The notes: a model not told the origin generated them from the sequence alone. Numbered from the stretch's first letter, positions 34,544 to 46,707 are shown. The stretch: 64,000 nucleotides of DNA from an uncultured bacterium (GCA_947168725.1 CAMVNA010000003.1:1-64000); one strand, 5' to 3'. A program made the numbers and translations.

Positions 34544-35260
34544 TTACATATTTTTTAAAATCCATCACAAAACTATACTCGCAGTCTCCATTCTAAGCAC
34601 ATTTTCTCATAAATCTATAATTTTAGCTCAATCAAATAATTTCAAATCTTTGGGAGAGAATCATCCCTCAGGTCAAATTACTCCACATAAATCGTTACTT
34701 TCAATTTTACTTAAATCTCAAAGGGGAAGTCAGTTCATATTTGCAATTATTACATCTTTTCAATCCACAAAATTCTTCAATTCATTCTCTGATTTCAAAA
34801 ACTTAATTTCAGGAATTTGAATTCATCGAGATTGTTCTGTAGCTTCACGAGAAATTTTATCTAAACGCTCAGCTTTTTTTTCATTCCGTTGACGAATTAT
34901 ACTGTGCTCACTTACCCAAAAGTAGATATTTTCCACTCAGATTTCAGTCAATTTCTGCACGATTAATTCAGCTTTTTCTCGTTTATTTGGCATTGCAATC
35001 AGCATTGAAATATTTTTTTCAGGAAAAGAAAAAGTCTGACTAGAAATGATTTCACCACTCAAGTCTTTATCGGTCCAATCTTGAATAGAAAGTTCATACC
35101 TCATTGTTCAATTCTTATCAGAAAATTGGATGCAGATTTTATCTCATTTTTTTATGCGAAGAACTTTACGGAGTTGAGAAAGTAATTCTGGCATAGAAAA
35201 AAGTTCTAAATTATTTCATTTTACACGAACTTTATCTGCATCAATATGGAGTAATTGCAT
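34544..35260 (-). CDS. rsmE: 16S rRNA m3U1498 methyltransferase
   Basis: This is a 238-residue protein, the normal RsmE length. RsmE is a SPOUT-class enzyme that methylates U1498 in 16S rRNA. Visible blocks are LRKVLRIKKGDKICI, ISMLIAMPNKREKAELIVQKLTEIGVENIYF, the RSV-like SEHSIIRQR, REATEQSRGIQIPEI, and the C-terminal knot GPEGGFSPKD... with IDLGENVLRMETASIVLGWIL. The start is 10 bases after the gatB stop, so the two form an operon. Confidence 0.9.
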
Positions 35261-35270
35261 ATTATTATAA

Positions 35271-36815
35271 TTATGATTTCAATTGCTTTACCAACTCAGC
35301 ATTAACAGCCTGAGGGTTAGCTTTCCCTTGGGTTTTTTTCATTACTTGTCCAACGAAGAATCATATTACACTTTCTTTTCATCATCTGAATTGTTCAACT
35401 ATTGATGGATTTGCAGCTAAAACTTCACTTACAATTCCGGCTAATTGACTGTCATCCATAGCTGGAGCATCGAATCATTTCTCTTTGATTACTTCTTGAA
35501 CTGATTTACCAGACTGCAAAACTACATCAAATACAATCTTTAATTGATTATCAACCAGTTTTTTCTCTTTTTCTACTTGTAAAAATTCCTTAAATAAAGG
35601 CTGGAATTTAGACAAGAATCATTCTAAGTTTCAGCAAGATTTCAAGAATGCAGTTTTTTCTTCAAATAATTTTTCAGCATCTGTTCACTGTTTTTTAGCT
35701 TCCTCTGAAACAGATTTTAATAATGTTATTTCATCTCATTGAACGAAATCCAAGGCCCATTTCATAGGTCAAACCATCCATTTTGCTACAGTTTTTGGCT
35801 CAAATCATTCATTGACCACTGAGAAGAAGAAATCAAATAACGATTTGTCCAGGAGTAGGGCATTGATATATTCTTTATTAAATCAGAATTCTTTACATTT
35901 AGTGATATAATCAAAAGGACGATCAATCTGAACCTCATCAAATTCTTTTAAATCATTTTCAGATAATTCCAAAGTAGGCATATCTGGCTCAGGAAAATAA
36001 CGGTAATCTACAGCATCTTCCTTGCTTCTCATCATATATGAAGTATTTTCATCATCGGCTCGACGACGAGTTTCCTGTGCTACAGATTCTCACTTAGAAA
36101 TCAAATCCCATTGGCGTTGAGATTCAACTTCGATGGCTCTTTTTATAGCAGAAAAAGTATTGATATTCTTCAGTTCCACTCTAGTTCCAAGTGGATCAGA
36201 TTCATTTTTACGAATTGAAATATTTACATCCACACGCATCTGTCATTTTTCTAGGTCAGCATCTCCCAAATCGTTCCATTTAGCTAAACGCTGTATTTCT
36301 TTTGCAAATTCTACAGCTTCATCAGCACTAGAAAAATCAGGATCAGTAACTATTTCCAAGAGTGGAGTTCATGCACGATTGAAATCTACCAGACTTTTCC
36401 CATTTTCATGGATCATTTTAGCAGCATCACATTCCAAATGAGCCTCGTGAATCGTTACAGTTTTTTGATTTTCATAGTTATTCAAGAAGAAAGAAACTTT
36501 TCATTCAGTGATAATTGGATGATAGAACTGTGTAATCTGGAACCCCATTGGTAAATCTGGATAGAAGTAGTTTTTTCTATCAAATGATGATTTTTTATTC
36601 AAATGTGAATTTAGAGCTTTTGCAAAATGAATAGCTTTCGTGACTACTTCTTGATTCAGAAGTGGTAAAGCTCCAGGTTGTCATGTACAAACCGGACAAA
36701 CATGGGTATTTGGTTTTGCAGAAAAATCCTGTTCGTTTTTACATTTACAGAATATTTTTGCATTTGAATTTAGTTTTAAGTGAATTTCTAGTCAAATCGT
36801 GATTAAATAATCCAT
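35271..36815 (-). CDS. gatB: Asp-tRNA(Asn)/Glu-tRNA(Gln) amidotransferase subunit B
   Basis: This is a 514-residue protein. The start [22 protein letters not shown], then zinc ligands in [21 protein letters not shown] and [10 protein letters not shown] are diagnostic. [17 protein letters not shown], the acidic [11 protein letters not shown] region, [17 protein letters not shown], and MRVDVNISI match the core. The C-terminal helical and YqeY-like tail is present ([32 protein letters not shown]). GatB docks the misacylated tRNA and its acceptor end; gatA and gatC are not in this window. Confidence 0.95.
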
Positions 36816-36936
36816 AATTTTTGCATTCAAAAAATAATAAAATTCTGAATCTAAAATACTATTCTTGACTACAAAATCAAGGAAAGCTTTTTGTAAATTT
36901 TTGCTTGTAAAGGATGTGTTTTTTATTTATAATGAA

Positions 36937-37016
36937 GTCATTCAGAGGCTGATTTATGAGCCGAAGAATCTATTGAATATTATGCTTTCTGGATTCTTCG
37001 CTATGCTCAGAATGAC
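36937..37016. repeat. Palindromic 80-base intergenic repeat, MITE/REP-like
   Basis: GTCATTC at 36937 mirrors GAATGAC ending at 37016, and GAAGAATC mirrors GATTCTTC further in. GAGGCTGA...GAGCC makes a smaller hairpin in the left arm. The right arm contains GATTCTTCGCTATGCTCAGA, a sequence type I recall as a common interspersed repeat in many bacterial genomes. It sits between gatB and rlmE, whose starts diverge. Confidence 0.75.
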
Positions 37017-37046
37017 AAGTATTACATTTATTCTACAAACAAATCC

Positions 37047-37649
37047 ATGACTTACAATCCATACGATTTCTATTTCAAGAAGGCCAAGAAAGAATGATAC
37101 AAAGCCAGAAGTGCATTCAAACTGGAAGAAATTCAGAATAAATTTCATTTAATTGATAAAAACACGAAAACGGTTGTAGATATCGGTTGTGCTCCATGAA
37201 GCCGAATGCAATACACAATTTCTCTGCTTCAAAAAATGCATGTGAAAGATTATAAAGTTATCGGATTTGACCTAAAAAGAGTGGATATGCAGCTTCCATG
37301 AATGTATGCTTATGCCCAAGATATTACTGAGCAGGACAAGGTGGATGCGATTTTCGCTGAAAATGGAGTTGAGCAGGTGGATTTTATTCAATCAGATATG
37401 GCTCCAAACACGATAGGGGATAAAGAAACTGATGCGATCAGGTCAATCTGACTTTTGGAGCAGACTTTATGGGTTTATGATAAATATCTCAAACCTGATG
37501 GGAAATTCTGTACCAAAATATTTATGGGACCATGATTTGATGAATATGTTGCGAATCTCAAAAAAAAATATGGATGAAAAAATATCAAAGTTTTTAAGCC
37601 TGAAAGCTGCAGAAGAGAGAGTAAAGAAACTTATGTAATCAAAATTTAG
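37047..37649 (+). CDS. rlmE: 23S rRNA 2'-O-methyltransferase (FtsJ/RrmJ)
   Basis: This is a 200-residue protein. The YKARSAFKLEEIQNKFHLI start, VVDIGCAPGSRMQYTISLL (SAM site), VIGFDLKRVD, DFIQSDMAPNTIGDKETD and FCTKIFMGPG carry the K-D-K-E catalytic set, with the last Glu in RRESKETYVI. It methylates U2552 of 23S rRNA. CAPGS contains a TGA-Gly. It begins a compact run of three genes (gaps about 21 bases each). Confidence 0.92.
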
Positions 37650-37670
37650 TTTACCATTTGCTATCAATAA

Positions 37671-38639
37671 ATGAAAAACATTGCAGTAATTGCATGAGGG
37701 GACTCATCAGAGTACGAAGTATCATTACAAAGTGCGAAAAATATTTGTGATGCGTTATCATCAGTAGAAGAATATCGTGTTTTTCTGATTTTATGTAAAT
37801 GAAAAAATAAATGGATTTATGAAGCTAATGATTGAGCCTCTGTAGAGGTAGATAAGAATGATTTTTCCATCATAATTTGAACTGAAAAAATATTTTTGGA
37901 TTATGCATATATAACTATCCACTGAACTCCATGAGAGAACTGAGAAATTCAATGATATTTTGATATTCTATGAATTCCATATTCAACATGATGAGTATTG
38001 AATACATCAATATGATTCGATAAATATTTTTCAAAAACTGTTGTACAATCCTGTGGTGTATTTACTCCAAAATGAGTTTATATCAAAAAATGAGATGAAT
38101 TTGATGAGAATAAGATTATATCAGATTTATGATTGCCTTTGTTCGTCAAACCTAATGAATGATGATCTAGCTTCTGAATTTCGAAAGTTAAAGAGAAATC
38201 TTTATTAAAACCAGCTATAAATAAGGCATTCTCCGAAATTGATAATATAATTGTAGAAGAAGCTGTGAATTGAAGAGAATTTACCTGTGGATTATATAAA
38301 ACGAACTGAAAGATAAATGTTCTGCCAATTACAGAGATCATAACCAATCAGGAATTTTTTGACTATGAGGCTAAATACAAGTGAAATTCAAAAGAAATTA
38401 CACCAGCCGATATCCAAGAAGATTTAAAAAATCTGATAGAAGAAACGTCAATTAGAGCTTATGAGAGATTAAACTGTAGCTGAATAGTTAGGATTGATTA
38501 TATTTATGATGGATGGAAACTTTATTTCTTAGAGGTGAATCTAACTCCCTGAATGACAAGTGCTAGCTTAGTTCCACAACAAATTAAAGCAGGATGACTA
38601 TCATTATCCGAAGTGCTGAAAGATATAATTGAATGATAA
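37671..38639 (+). CDS. ddl: D-alanine--D-alanine ligase
   Basis: This is a 322-residue ATP-grasp protein. MKNIAVIAGGDSSEYEVSLQSA is the Ddl start, followed by GTPGENGEIQGYFDILGIPYSTGG. The ATP site (GLPLFVKPNEGGSSFGISKV) and Mg/substrate residues (RIDYIYDGWKLYFLEVNLTPGMTSASLVP) are intact. It makes the D-Ala-D-Ala dipeptide of peptidoglycan precursors, so this cell keeps at least part of its wall synthesis. It is probably co-transcribed with rlmE and the next gene. Confidence 0.95.
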
Positions 38640-38660
38640 TTTAAATTCTATGTTATATAT

Positions 38661-39902
38661 ATGCTACTTATCTGAGATATACACTTAACTTCAAGAATAA
38701 AAGATAAACTCTTGAATTCACTCAAATCTTTTATTCAAGAGCATAACGAAGAAAAAAATCTGATTTTTCTTGGCGATTTTGTATATCATTTCAGTTACGA
38801 TAGAAATGCACTTCTCGAGCTTTATGACTTATTTCTCGAGCTATACACTCAATGAAAAAATCTTTACATTTTGGCATGAAATCACGACCGACTAGGAAAT
38901 ACATTTGTCTTTGAAGAATGAAGAAAAGCCTTTGAAATTTTGTCCATAATGAAAAATTCAGACAACGAAATCTGTTTCATAACCAAGCCATTCGTGAAGG
39001 AAATTGAATTAAAAAATATCTGTTTTTTGCCTGCGATGCTGGAGATTGATGAAAAAGATTTTCCATGAATTGATGAACTAAAAGACCAAAAATATGCTGA
39101 AGAAATGAAAAGTAAAAACAAAAATCTGACTTTTTCAACTCAGTTAAATTTAGTTGTTGAACGGTTCACCAAAAAATATTCAGATTTAACATTAATTCAC
39201 CATTATTACGTGGAATGAGTATCATTTCCGTGACAAAAGGCGAAATTCAGTTTTAGAGATAGAGCATTGTCTCAGCATTGGCTAGACCAGGCGAATTTAC
39301 AAATTATTTCGTGACATTTGCATCAGGCTTTCGCATACAAAAACTACCTTTGCACATGAAGTCTACGAGCTACTTCTCCGCTTGAAATTGATCAGATTAA
39401 ATATTTTTGGACTTGGAATGATGAAAAATTTACAGCTCACGAAACTGGAATAAATTATTATTTCACGATGGAGAGAAAAACAGGAAATGCTGATTTGTTT
39501 ACTCAGTCTTTTCAAGCTATTTCAGAAAATGATATTCTCTCGCATCGAAAATCTTTGCAAAATTCAGACAATTTCAGGGATGCTTCGTTCACGGTGGAAG
39601 CAAATTATAAGGATAGTTTAGATATGAAAAATGTTTCGCTTTCGTTGACAGTGGAAAAGCTTCAATATGATAATATGGATGAGTTTGTGGAGCCAAAACT
39701 CCAGCAATCCCTCCAGAATGTTCAGCTAAAAAAGGATACAAAATCTACAGAGAAGCTATTGGAACAATTAGAAAAACCTGATTTAGCAGGGCAGTTAAGT
39801 TTTGGAAATTGGTTAGAATTGCTCAAAAAGTTTCTTAAAAAGCAATATCCAGATGATTATGAAGAGTATGAAAAGTTGTTACAAGAAATGAAAATTTTGT
39901 AA
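38661..39902 (+). CDS. Calcineurin-like metallophosphoesterase
   Basis: This is a 413-residue protein. The five signature motifs are in order: GDIHL (residue 5), FLGDFVYHF, AGNHDRLG, LIHHYYVEG, and SGHLHQAF. The last 150 residues form a separate helical, Lys/Glu-rich region (TVEKLQYDNMDEFVEPKLQQ... LLKKFLKKQYPDDYEEYEKLL). The N-terminal order and spacing are like SbcD/Mre11-type nucleases, but no SbcC partner is seen and length is short, so the substrate is open. The C-terminal part uses no TGA codon. Confidence 0.8.
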
Positions 39903-39966
39903 TTTGACTTTACTTTTGATTTTCAAATAATAAAAGAAAGCAATTTTATTTTATGTGTTTGCATAG

Positions 39967-40338
39967 ATGAAAAAGATTTATGTATTAATATTGTGTTTAT
40001 TTTGTTTATGTTTAGTTGGATGTTGAAAAACCGAACAAGAAATCTTTGAAATGAAACAATATTGTGCTAGTTTATCAGAAAAGACACTTATGAGCGAACC
40101 TTGGACACGTAGTGATATAGATTATGGAGTATTTTATAGTGAATCTAAAAATACCTGTATATGATATTGAGAATATTGGTATATTTCTGATGAGGAGCCT
40201 GGTTTTAAAGTTACATATCTTATAATCAAGGATGTACTTTCACAAAAAGATATCTTGAAATGTAATGATAGTCAGGAAGATTATGTTGTTAATTGTTGGG
40301 CTAAACGAAAAGACTTGATAGAAAAACTAAGAAAATAG
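39967..40338 (+). CDS. Small lipoprotein, 123 aa
   Basis: This is a 123-residue protein. A lipobox (CLCLVGC, Cys about residue 19) follows a short basic hydrophobic signal (KKIYVLILCLFCL). The mature part has several Cys (YCASL, NTCIGYG, LKCND, VNCWAK). It would be lipidated and processed by LspA (14047). No family is recognised. Confidence 0.72.
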
Positions 40339-40392
40339 TTTGTTTTTATGATTATCCACCCTTGAAAATAGGTAATAAAGTGGGGATTCTTT

Positions 40393-41631
40393 CTATTCAA
40401 TCAATTTCATCAATTCTTCTTTTGCAGTTTCTAACTGATTATCAGTTCCATCTTCTTTATATTTTTCATAATCTCGCTCCACTTCAATATCAGGAGTAAT
40501 TCATTCTTTATCAATATTCACATCATTTGGAGAGTACCATTTTCAAACGGTATATTTCAAACTTGAACCATCCTTGAAATCTTCTACAGCTTGAATGCTT
40601 CATTTTCCGAAAGTCTGCATTCAGATTATAGTTTTTCATTCTTCTTGAAATTTTAGAGCGATAATTTCTCCAGCACTAGCTGTAAGTTGATCCACGAGAA
40701 TTACGATTGGATAATTTCATAGTTCTCATCTTCACTTTGAAACATGATCGATATCTTCATATGCTTTATATTTACTCTTCACGAGTAGAGTGTCTCTTGG
40801 GAAGAAATGTCCGAGCAGTTTTACAGCTTCTTCTAGGTATCCTCCACTATTTCCTCTTAAATCCAAGATAATTCCATCGATTTTTCCAGCTGTTTCTAAA
40901 GCATCTCTGACTTCCTCCAAAAGTAGGGCAGTAGTCTTGTTTGAGATAATAGAAACCTCTAAATAAAGCAGATTTTTTCCGTCTTTTTCGATTACTTCAG
41001 AAGTTACAGATGGAATACTTACCTCATCTCTCACAATAGGCACCCAGAATCTTGAAGGTTCCTCTCATTTTTTTCATTCTCTTTCAATGAAAAGATTTAC
41101 TTCAGTTCATTTTTCTCCTCTGATTAATTGAACTACTTCCTGAGCAGTTAAATCTTCTAAAGTCTGATCTTCCACCATATAAATTCTATCCAAAGGTAAA
41201 AGTCAGGCTCTTGCGGCAGGAGAATTTTTCAAAACTTCAGATATTACTACATAAATTTCTTGCTTTTCAATTACTGCTCAAATACCAGCAAATCCTGCAT
41301 CATCTTCAAGTTCATTCATCAATTCGGTATTGTCTTCTTCTTTCAAATAAACTGTATATGGATCATCAATCGCTCCCACATATCCAACCAAAGCTCATTC
41401 TACCATGTCAGCTTTTGAGCCACTTAATGTTTCTTCATCATAATATTCACTTTCTAATATTTCATCAATCGCTCAAAATTTTATATATCTAGATTCATAT
41501 TTTTCAATTAATTTGTTGAAAAGAGCATTCTGTTTCCACACCATCAATCCTCATCAGATTATCATTCAGAAAACTATGAAAAGCAGAGCATCCAAAACAT
41601 ATATTCTATGTGATTTCTTGTTGTTCATCAT
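40393..41631 (-). CDS. C-terminal processing peptidase (S41, CtpA-like)
   Basis: This is a 412-residue protein from ATG at 41631. An N-terminal membrane span (YVLDALLFIVFGMIIGLVVW) precedes the linker and a PDZ domain (GFAGIGAVIEKQE... NSPAARAGLLPLDRIYMVEDQ). The S41 core has IDGIILDLRGNSGGYLEEAVKLLGHF, catalytic Ser in LVDQLTASAGEIIAL, and Lys in QTFGKGSIQ. These enzymes trim envelope proteins from the C-terminus. The gene may start from the second of two adjacent ATG. It lies 70 bases downstream of the yraN-like gene. Confidence 0.92.
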
Positions 41632-41701
41632 CCTTAATTCTTCAAATAAAATTACAATACTTAATTATAGTATTCCACCATCAAAATACAATTTCAAAAA
41701 A

Positions 41702-42061
41702 TTATCTATTCGTGACATCTTCATAAATCTCCAAAATTTGATTGTTTTTCACAAAAACTACATCCATTCTAATATATTCAATCCAGCTTTCATCTATATT
41801 TTGCAAAAAATTTTCCAAAGTCCTCTGTAAAAATCAGATTTTTTTCTCTGTGATATAATTATCTAGTTCATCCATATTATTCACAGTTTTAACCTCAATT
41901 ACCACTAATTCTCATCATTTTTTCATTAAAAGGTCGATTTCTCATCATCTGATTGTATAATTTCATTTTATCAACTCATATCAATTGCTGAGATAATGTT
42001 GTTTGACTAGCTCTTCATTCTTATAACCGATTTCTTTATTGCTTCACATGCCTTTGTTCAT
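41702..42061 (-). CDS. UPF0102 (YraN)-family endonuclease-like protein
   Basis: This is a 119-residue protein. GYKNEELVKQHYLSNGYELIKGNYTIRGGEIDLLMKKGGELVVIEVKT matches the YraN/UPF0102 pattern. It has the nuclease E...GEIDL...EVK active-site arrangement. Members are putative restriction-like endonucleases, often near DNA-processing genes; the cellular role is not established. The two conserved Gly of GGEID are encoded with TGA. The first 5 residues could be omitted if the second ATG is used. Confidence 0.85.
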
Positions 42062-42140
42062 AAAAAGTCAAAACAAGATTAAAATAAAAAATAAAACAAC
42101 AAAAGCAATAAAATATTACATTAAAAATGTCTCAGATTTT

Positions 42141-42168
42141 TTGCTTTTTAAAAAATTTCGATTATAAT
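42141..42168 (+). promoter_or_regulatory. Promoter of pilB-pilC operon
   Basis: TTGCTT (42141-42146), 16-nt spacer, TATAAT (42163-42168); the start is at 42204. Confidence 0.75.
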
Positions 42169-42203
42169 TGTAACGTCTTTGTATTATATACCTAGATTTG
42201 TAA

Positions 42204-43541
42204 ATGGCAGAAAGTAACGTAGAATCAGTTAATTATAGGGATTTACTCAACAAAGCAATTCTTCAATCTGATATTGTGAAAATTTTTGATTATCTTTTGA
42301 CTATTTGAGTAGAAGAAGGTGCATCAGATATTCACATTGAGCCTTTTGAAAATTATTGTAGAATCAGAATCAGAATTGACTGAGTATTGGAAGAGTTGGT
42401 GCAATATCCAAAGTCTTTTCATGATTCCATTATTTCAAAGTTTAAGATTGAATCTGGACAGATGAGACCCGATGAAAAAAGGTTACCTCAGGATGCCAGA
42501 GTTTCTGCTGTTACACAAACAAATAAAGAAATCGATCTGCGTGCCAATACCTTGCCTACAGTTTGGTGAGAAAAATTGGTAATGCGTATTGTGGATAAAT
42601 CTAAGGAAATCCCACCTCTTTCTTCACTTTGATTAGAGTGATCAAATGGACGTATTATGCAAAAGAATCTAGCATATCCAAACTGAATTATTTTGAATAC
42701 ATGACCTACTGGATCATGAAAAACTACAACACTATATTCAGCTCTTTCTGATATCAACAAAGTTGAGGTAAATATTACAACATTCGAGGACCCAGTCGAA
42801 AATAAAATGCTTTGATTAAATCAGGCTCAGGTTAGGTCAGATATTGGATTTACTTTCCTTTCATGACTAAGATCTGCACTGAGACAGGACCCTGATATTA
42901 TCATGGTGTGAGAGATTCGTGATAGAGAAACTTTGGAAATGGCGATGGAATCTTCCATGACCTGACATCTTGTATTTTCTACAGTGCATACCAATTCGGC
43001 TGTAGAAACTATTACCAGAGTGTCAAAAATGGGAGCAGAACCTTATATGATTGCCGGTACATTCAACCTCGTAATTGCACAAAGACTTTGAAGAAAAGTT
43101 TGTACAAACTGTGGTCAAAAAGTAAAAATCAGACCAGAGGACGAAGTAAAATTTAGAAATGCAAAAAATTCATTCCGTGTATTTGATAAGGATTTATTAA
43201 AAAAGGAGCTTCAATTACGTAACATTTCACAAGAAGAGTGGAATGATTTCTTCGTAAATTGATACGTAATGGAATGATCATGAAAAGATCCAAAAACTTG
43301 AGAAGTGTGTCCAGTGTGTAAATGAACATGATATAAATGAAGGCTTTGAATTTATGAGATGATGGATTATACAGATGATATTAAATGAATGTTAATTGAT
43401 GGGAAATCTGCATTTGAGGTTGGAAAATTTGCGCTCAGTAGATGAATGATTGATTTGGAGAGAGATGGAATATTTAAAGCTATGAAATGAGAGTTTGACC
43501 TACACGAGGTATACAGATTTGTTAAACTTCAAGATCTATAA
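42204..43541 (+). CDS. pilB: Type IV pilus assembly ATPase PilB / GspE
   Basis: This is a 445-residue protein. It has GASDIHIEPFENYCRIRIRIDG, Walker A NTGPTGSGKTTTLYSAL (two of its Gly are TGA), the Asp box TTFEDPVENKMLGLNQ, Walker B QDPDIIMVGEIRDRETLEMAM, and His box TGHLVFSTVHTNSA. A C-terminal zinc motif CTNCGQ...CPVCKGTGYKGRLGIYEMM is also present. PilB powers pilin extrusion from the inner membrane. The usual N-terminal MshEN part is missing, giving a shorter protein. It is 24 bases upstream of pilC. Confidence 0.95.
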
Positions 43542-43565
43542 TGTTTTACTATTTTACATTAATTA

Positions 43566-44660
43566 ATGTGATTCCTTGAAAACTTACAGAAAAAAATCGA
43601 CTGAACAATCATTGAGATTAATAAACCAAATTTAGACGCAAAAGCGAATTTTTTTAGGTTGTTAGCAGTATCTCAAAAAGCTGGTCTGTGAGTTCGTGAT
43701 TCACTAAAATCCCTTCAACAATGAGAAAAAAGTAAGTGAATGTTATTGATTATAAATGATATGATTGATAAATTAACAGAGTGATGATCTTTGGCTGAAG
43801 CTATGGAAGCCCAATCATATTTTTTCAATTCTGATGAAATTGAGTTGGTTAGGTCTACAGAAATTACCTGAAATATGGTGCAAACTCTTGAAGAGATTGC
43901 AGACAGTTTGGAATCATCACAAGAAGTTAATGCAAAAATAAAAAAAGCATCAATGTATCCAATTATGATGATCGGTTTAACTGTGGTGGCTGTAATCGTG
44001 CTTTTGATTAAAGTGTTTCCAACAATTACAGACATGTACTGAGATCCAGAATCTCTTCCATGAATTACGAAGTTTTTCTTATCAGCTTCTGATTATCTTC
44101 AGTGAAATCGGTATAAATTATTAATATGATTTATAATAATAGTTGTTGCATATAATGTGATGTATAGTAGATGGTTATTATTTAAAATATGAATTGATAC
44201 ATTATTATTGAAGCTACCTATTGTAAAGAATGTAGTAAAACAATTTTATATGAGTAGATTTACCTCATTACTTGCTCAATTCTATGAGGCATGAGTGAGC
44301 CCAATTATCTCATTTAAGTTATTGGCATGAATCTTTGATAACTTCAACTACAAGAGAAAAATGATAGAGGTTAGAAATTCAATCAATGCATGATTTTCAA
44401 TTTATGATTCATTAGAATGAACAGATTTGTTTGACCCAATCTTAATCCAGATTATTAATGTATGAGAAAATACATGAGCATTACCAACAGTATTGAGTAG
44501 GATTTCACCATTTTATGAAAGTTCGCTAAAAAATAATATCGATGCATTAATGGCGACTCTCGAGCCTTTATTGATGTGATTTATTGCATGAATAGTATGA
44601 ACATTGCTTGGAGCAATTTATCTACCTATGGCAGATATGGTAAATCAGATTTGAACATAA
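43566..44660 (+). CDS. pilC: Type IV pilus inner membrane protein PilC / GspF
   Basis: This is a 364-residue protein. Two GspF domains are visible: FFRLLAVSQKAGLGVRDSLKSLQQGEK... and FTSLLAQFYEAGVSPIISFKLLAGIFDN, each with the LLxxAG start. A central membrane span sits after each (MIGLTVVAVIVLLIKVFP, LLIGFIIIVVAYNVMY), and a final span is at GFIAGIVGTLLGAIYLPM. PilC is the platform protein for PilB. The start codon is followed immediately by TGA (Met-Gly). A terminator follows. Confidence 0.93.
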
Positions 44661-44675
44661 AGAAAATAAAAAAAC

Positions 44676-44705
44676 AAAAAGCTGATCATCCAAGGTCAGC
44701 TTTTT
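44676..44705. terminator. Bidirectional terminator between pilC and groEL
   Basis: AAAAAGCTGA and TCAGCTTTTT perfect stem; flanked by A-run and T-run, so it can serve both converging genes. Confidence 0.9.
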
Positions 44706-44724
44706 CATAAATTTTAATTAAATT

Positions 44725-46374
44725 TTAGTACATTCACATTCCTCATCACATTCCTGTACCTGCATCTCATCCGTGATTACAGTTACATTTATCTTCAGGT
44801 TTATCTACTACTACAGCTTCTGTAGTCAATAACATTGCAGCAGTACTTACAGCGTTTTCAAGTGAAACTCTGATAACTTTTGCAGGATCGATGATTCCAG
44901 CTTTTTTCAAGTTAGTAAATTCTCCAGTTCTAGCATCGAATCCATAATCCATATCTTTTGATTCTTTGATTTTTTCTACAACCCAGTCTCATTTGAAACC
45001 AGCATTATCAGCAATCTGCTTTAATGGATATTGAATAGCTTGTTGGATAATTTCTACAGCTACTTGCTCTTCCTGGTCTTCCAATTTTAATTCTCAAAGT
45101 TTTTTAGAAAGCTGAACTAAAACACTTCCACCTCCAGCGACAATTCCTTCTTCGATAGCGGCTCTAGTTGCATTCAATGCATCCTCAATCTTGAATTTTT
45201 TATTCTTCATTTCCATTTCAGTAGCAGCTCACACTTTGATTACAGCTACTCATCCAACTAATTTAGCCAATCTTTCAGCCAATTTCTCTTTATCGTAATC
45301 AGATTTTGTGATTCAGATTTGAGCTCTGATTTGATTTGCTCTATCATTGATTTCATCAGTATCTCACTTACCATCAACGATTATTGTTTCATCTTTATTT
45401 ACGATAACTTTGTCAGCTTTACCAAGCATATCTATAGTTGCATCTTCGAGCTTAATTCCTAATTGATCAGTAATCAATGTAGCTCAAGTTACAGTTGCGA
45501 TATCTTTCAAGATTTCCTTTTTTCTATCTCCAAATCCAGGAGCTTTTACAGCAACTACATTGAGCATTCCTCTAATTTTATTCAATATTAATGATGCTAG
45601 AGCTTCTCATTCTACATCTTCAGCTATCAAAAGCATATCTTTTTTTCCAGTAGCTGCCATAGATTCAAGTAGCTGAATAATCTCTTTCATTGATCAGATT
45701 TTTTTGTCAGTTACCAATACATATGGTTTATCGATTACACATTCCATTCTCTGGCTATCACTAACGAAATAAGGAGAAAGATAACCCTGATCAAATTGCA
45801 TTCCAGTTTTGATTTCTTTACTCAATCCGAGAGTATTTCATTCTTCAACTGTAATAGTTCCATCTTTACCGATTTCTTCAAATACATCAGCAATCAAATC
45901 TCCAACTTCTTCATCTTGTGCTGAAATTGTAGCAACTTGTTTAATTTGTTCTCTGCTATCTCCGATTTGCTGAGCAGTATCCTGAATATCAGCTACTAAA
46001 TTGTCTACAGCTTTATGAAGTCATCTTCCAAGAGCGAAAGGATTGATTCATGAATCGATATATCTGAGACCTTCCTTGGCTATTGCATGAGCCAAAACTA
46101 CTGTACTTGTAGTTCCATCTCAGGCTTCTTTATTTGTTTTTTCTGCAGCTTCTTTAACCATTTCTGCTCATACATTTTCTACTTTATCTTCTAATTCAAT
46201 TTCTTTAGCTACACTTACTCCATCGTTTGTGACAGTTGGAGCTCCGAAACCTTTATCCAAAACTACATTTCTTCCTTTTGGTCACATAGTTACTTTAACT
46301 ACATTTGCGACAGTTTCTACTCATTTTAAGAGTTGTTTTCTTGCATCATCTGCATAATGAATATCTTTTTTCAT
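44725..46374 (-). CDS. groEL: Chaperonin GroEL
   Basis: This is a 549-residue protein of normal GroEL length. [76 protein letters not shown] (Mg/ATP Asp), the apical domain [16 protein letters not shown] and [19 protein letters not shown] are all present. The C-terminus ends with a GGM-type tail (MGGMGMY) whose Gly are partly TGA. It folds proteins with GroES. It lies 33 bases downstream of groES. No CIRCE element is visible upstream of groES. Confidence 0.98.
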
Positions 46375-46407
46375 TTTCTTAATTAATTACTGAAATAAAA
46401 ATCTGAT

Positions 46408-46707
46408 TTATTTGCTTTCTTTAGCTAACAAAGAATTTTGCTTAATTACCAAATACTTAGTCTTTTCTCCATTTTCTTCATATTCGATTTCATCAGGAGC
46501 ATACTGTGTGAAATATACGATGTCTCACTCTTTTACATCCATAGCAGATCTGCTACCATCATCCAAAATTCTTCCATCTCCAACAGCAATTACCTCTCAT
46601 TTTCTAGGTTTTTCTTTGCTATCTGGGAGAATAATTCCAGATTTGGTTGTGTTTTCTTCGTTAATAGGTTTGATCAATACATGATCTTCAATAGGTTGTA
46701 ATTTCAT
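46408..46707 (-). CDS. groES: Co-chaperonin GroES
   Basis: This is a 99-residue protein: MKLQPIEDHVLIKPINEENTT, mobile loop KSGIILPDSKEKPRKGEVIAVGDGR, DVKEGDIVYFTQYAPDEIEYE, and KYLVIKQNSLLAK. Length and order are standard. It is first in the groES-groEL operon; the promoter is not evident by eye. Confidence 0.96.

Noticed and set aside
41211-41830. Plus-strand frames over the ctpA/yraN region
   Set aside because: Antisense to CtpA and YraN, both of which have clear motifs.
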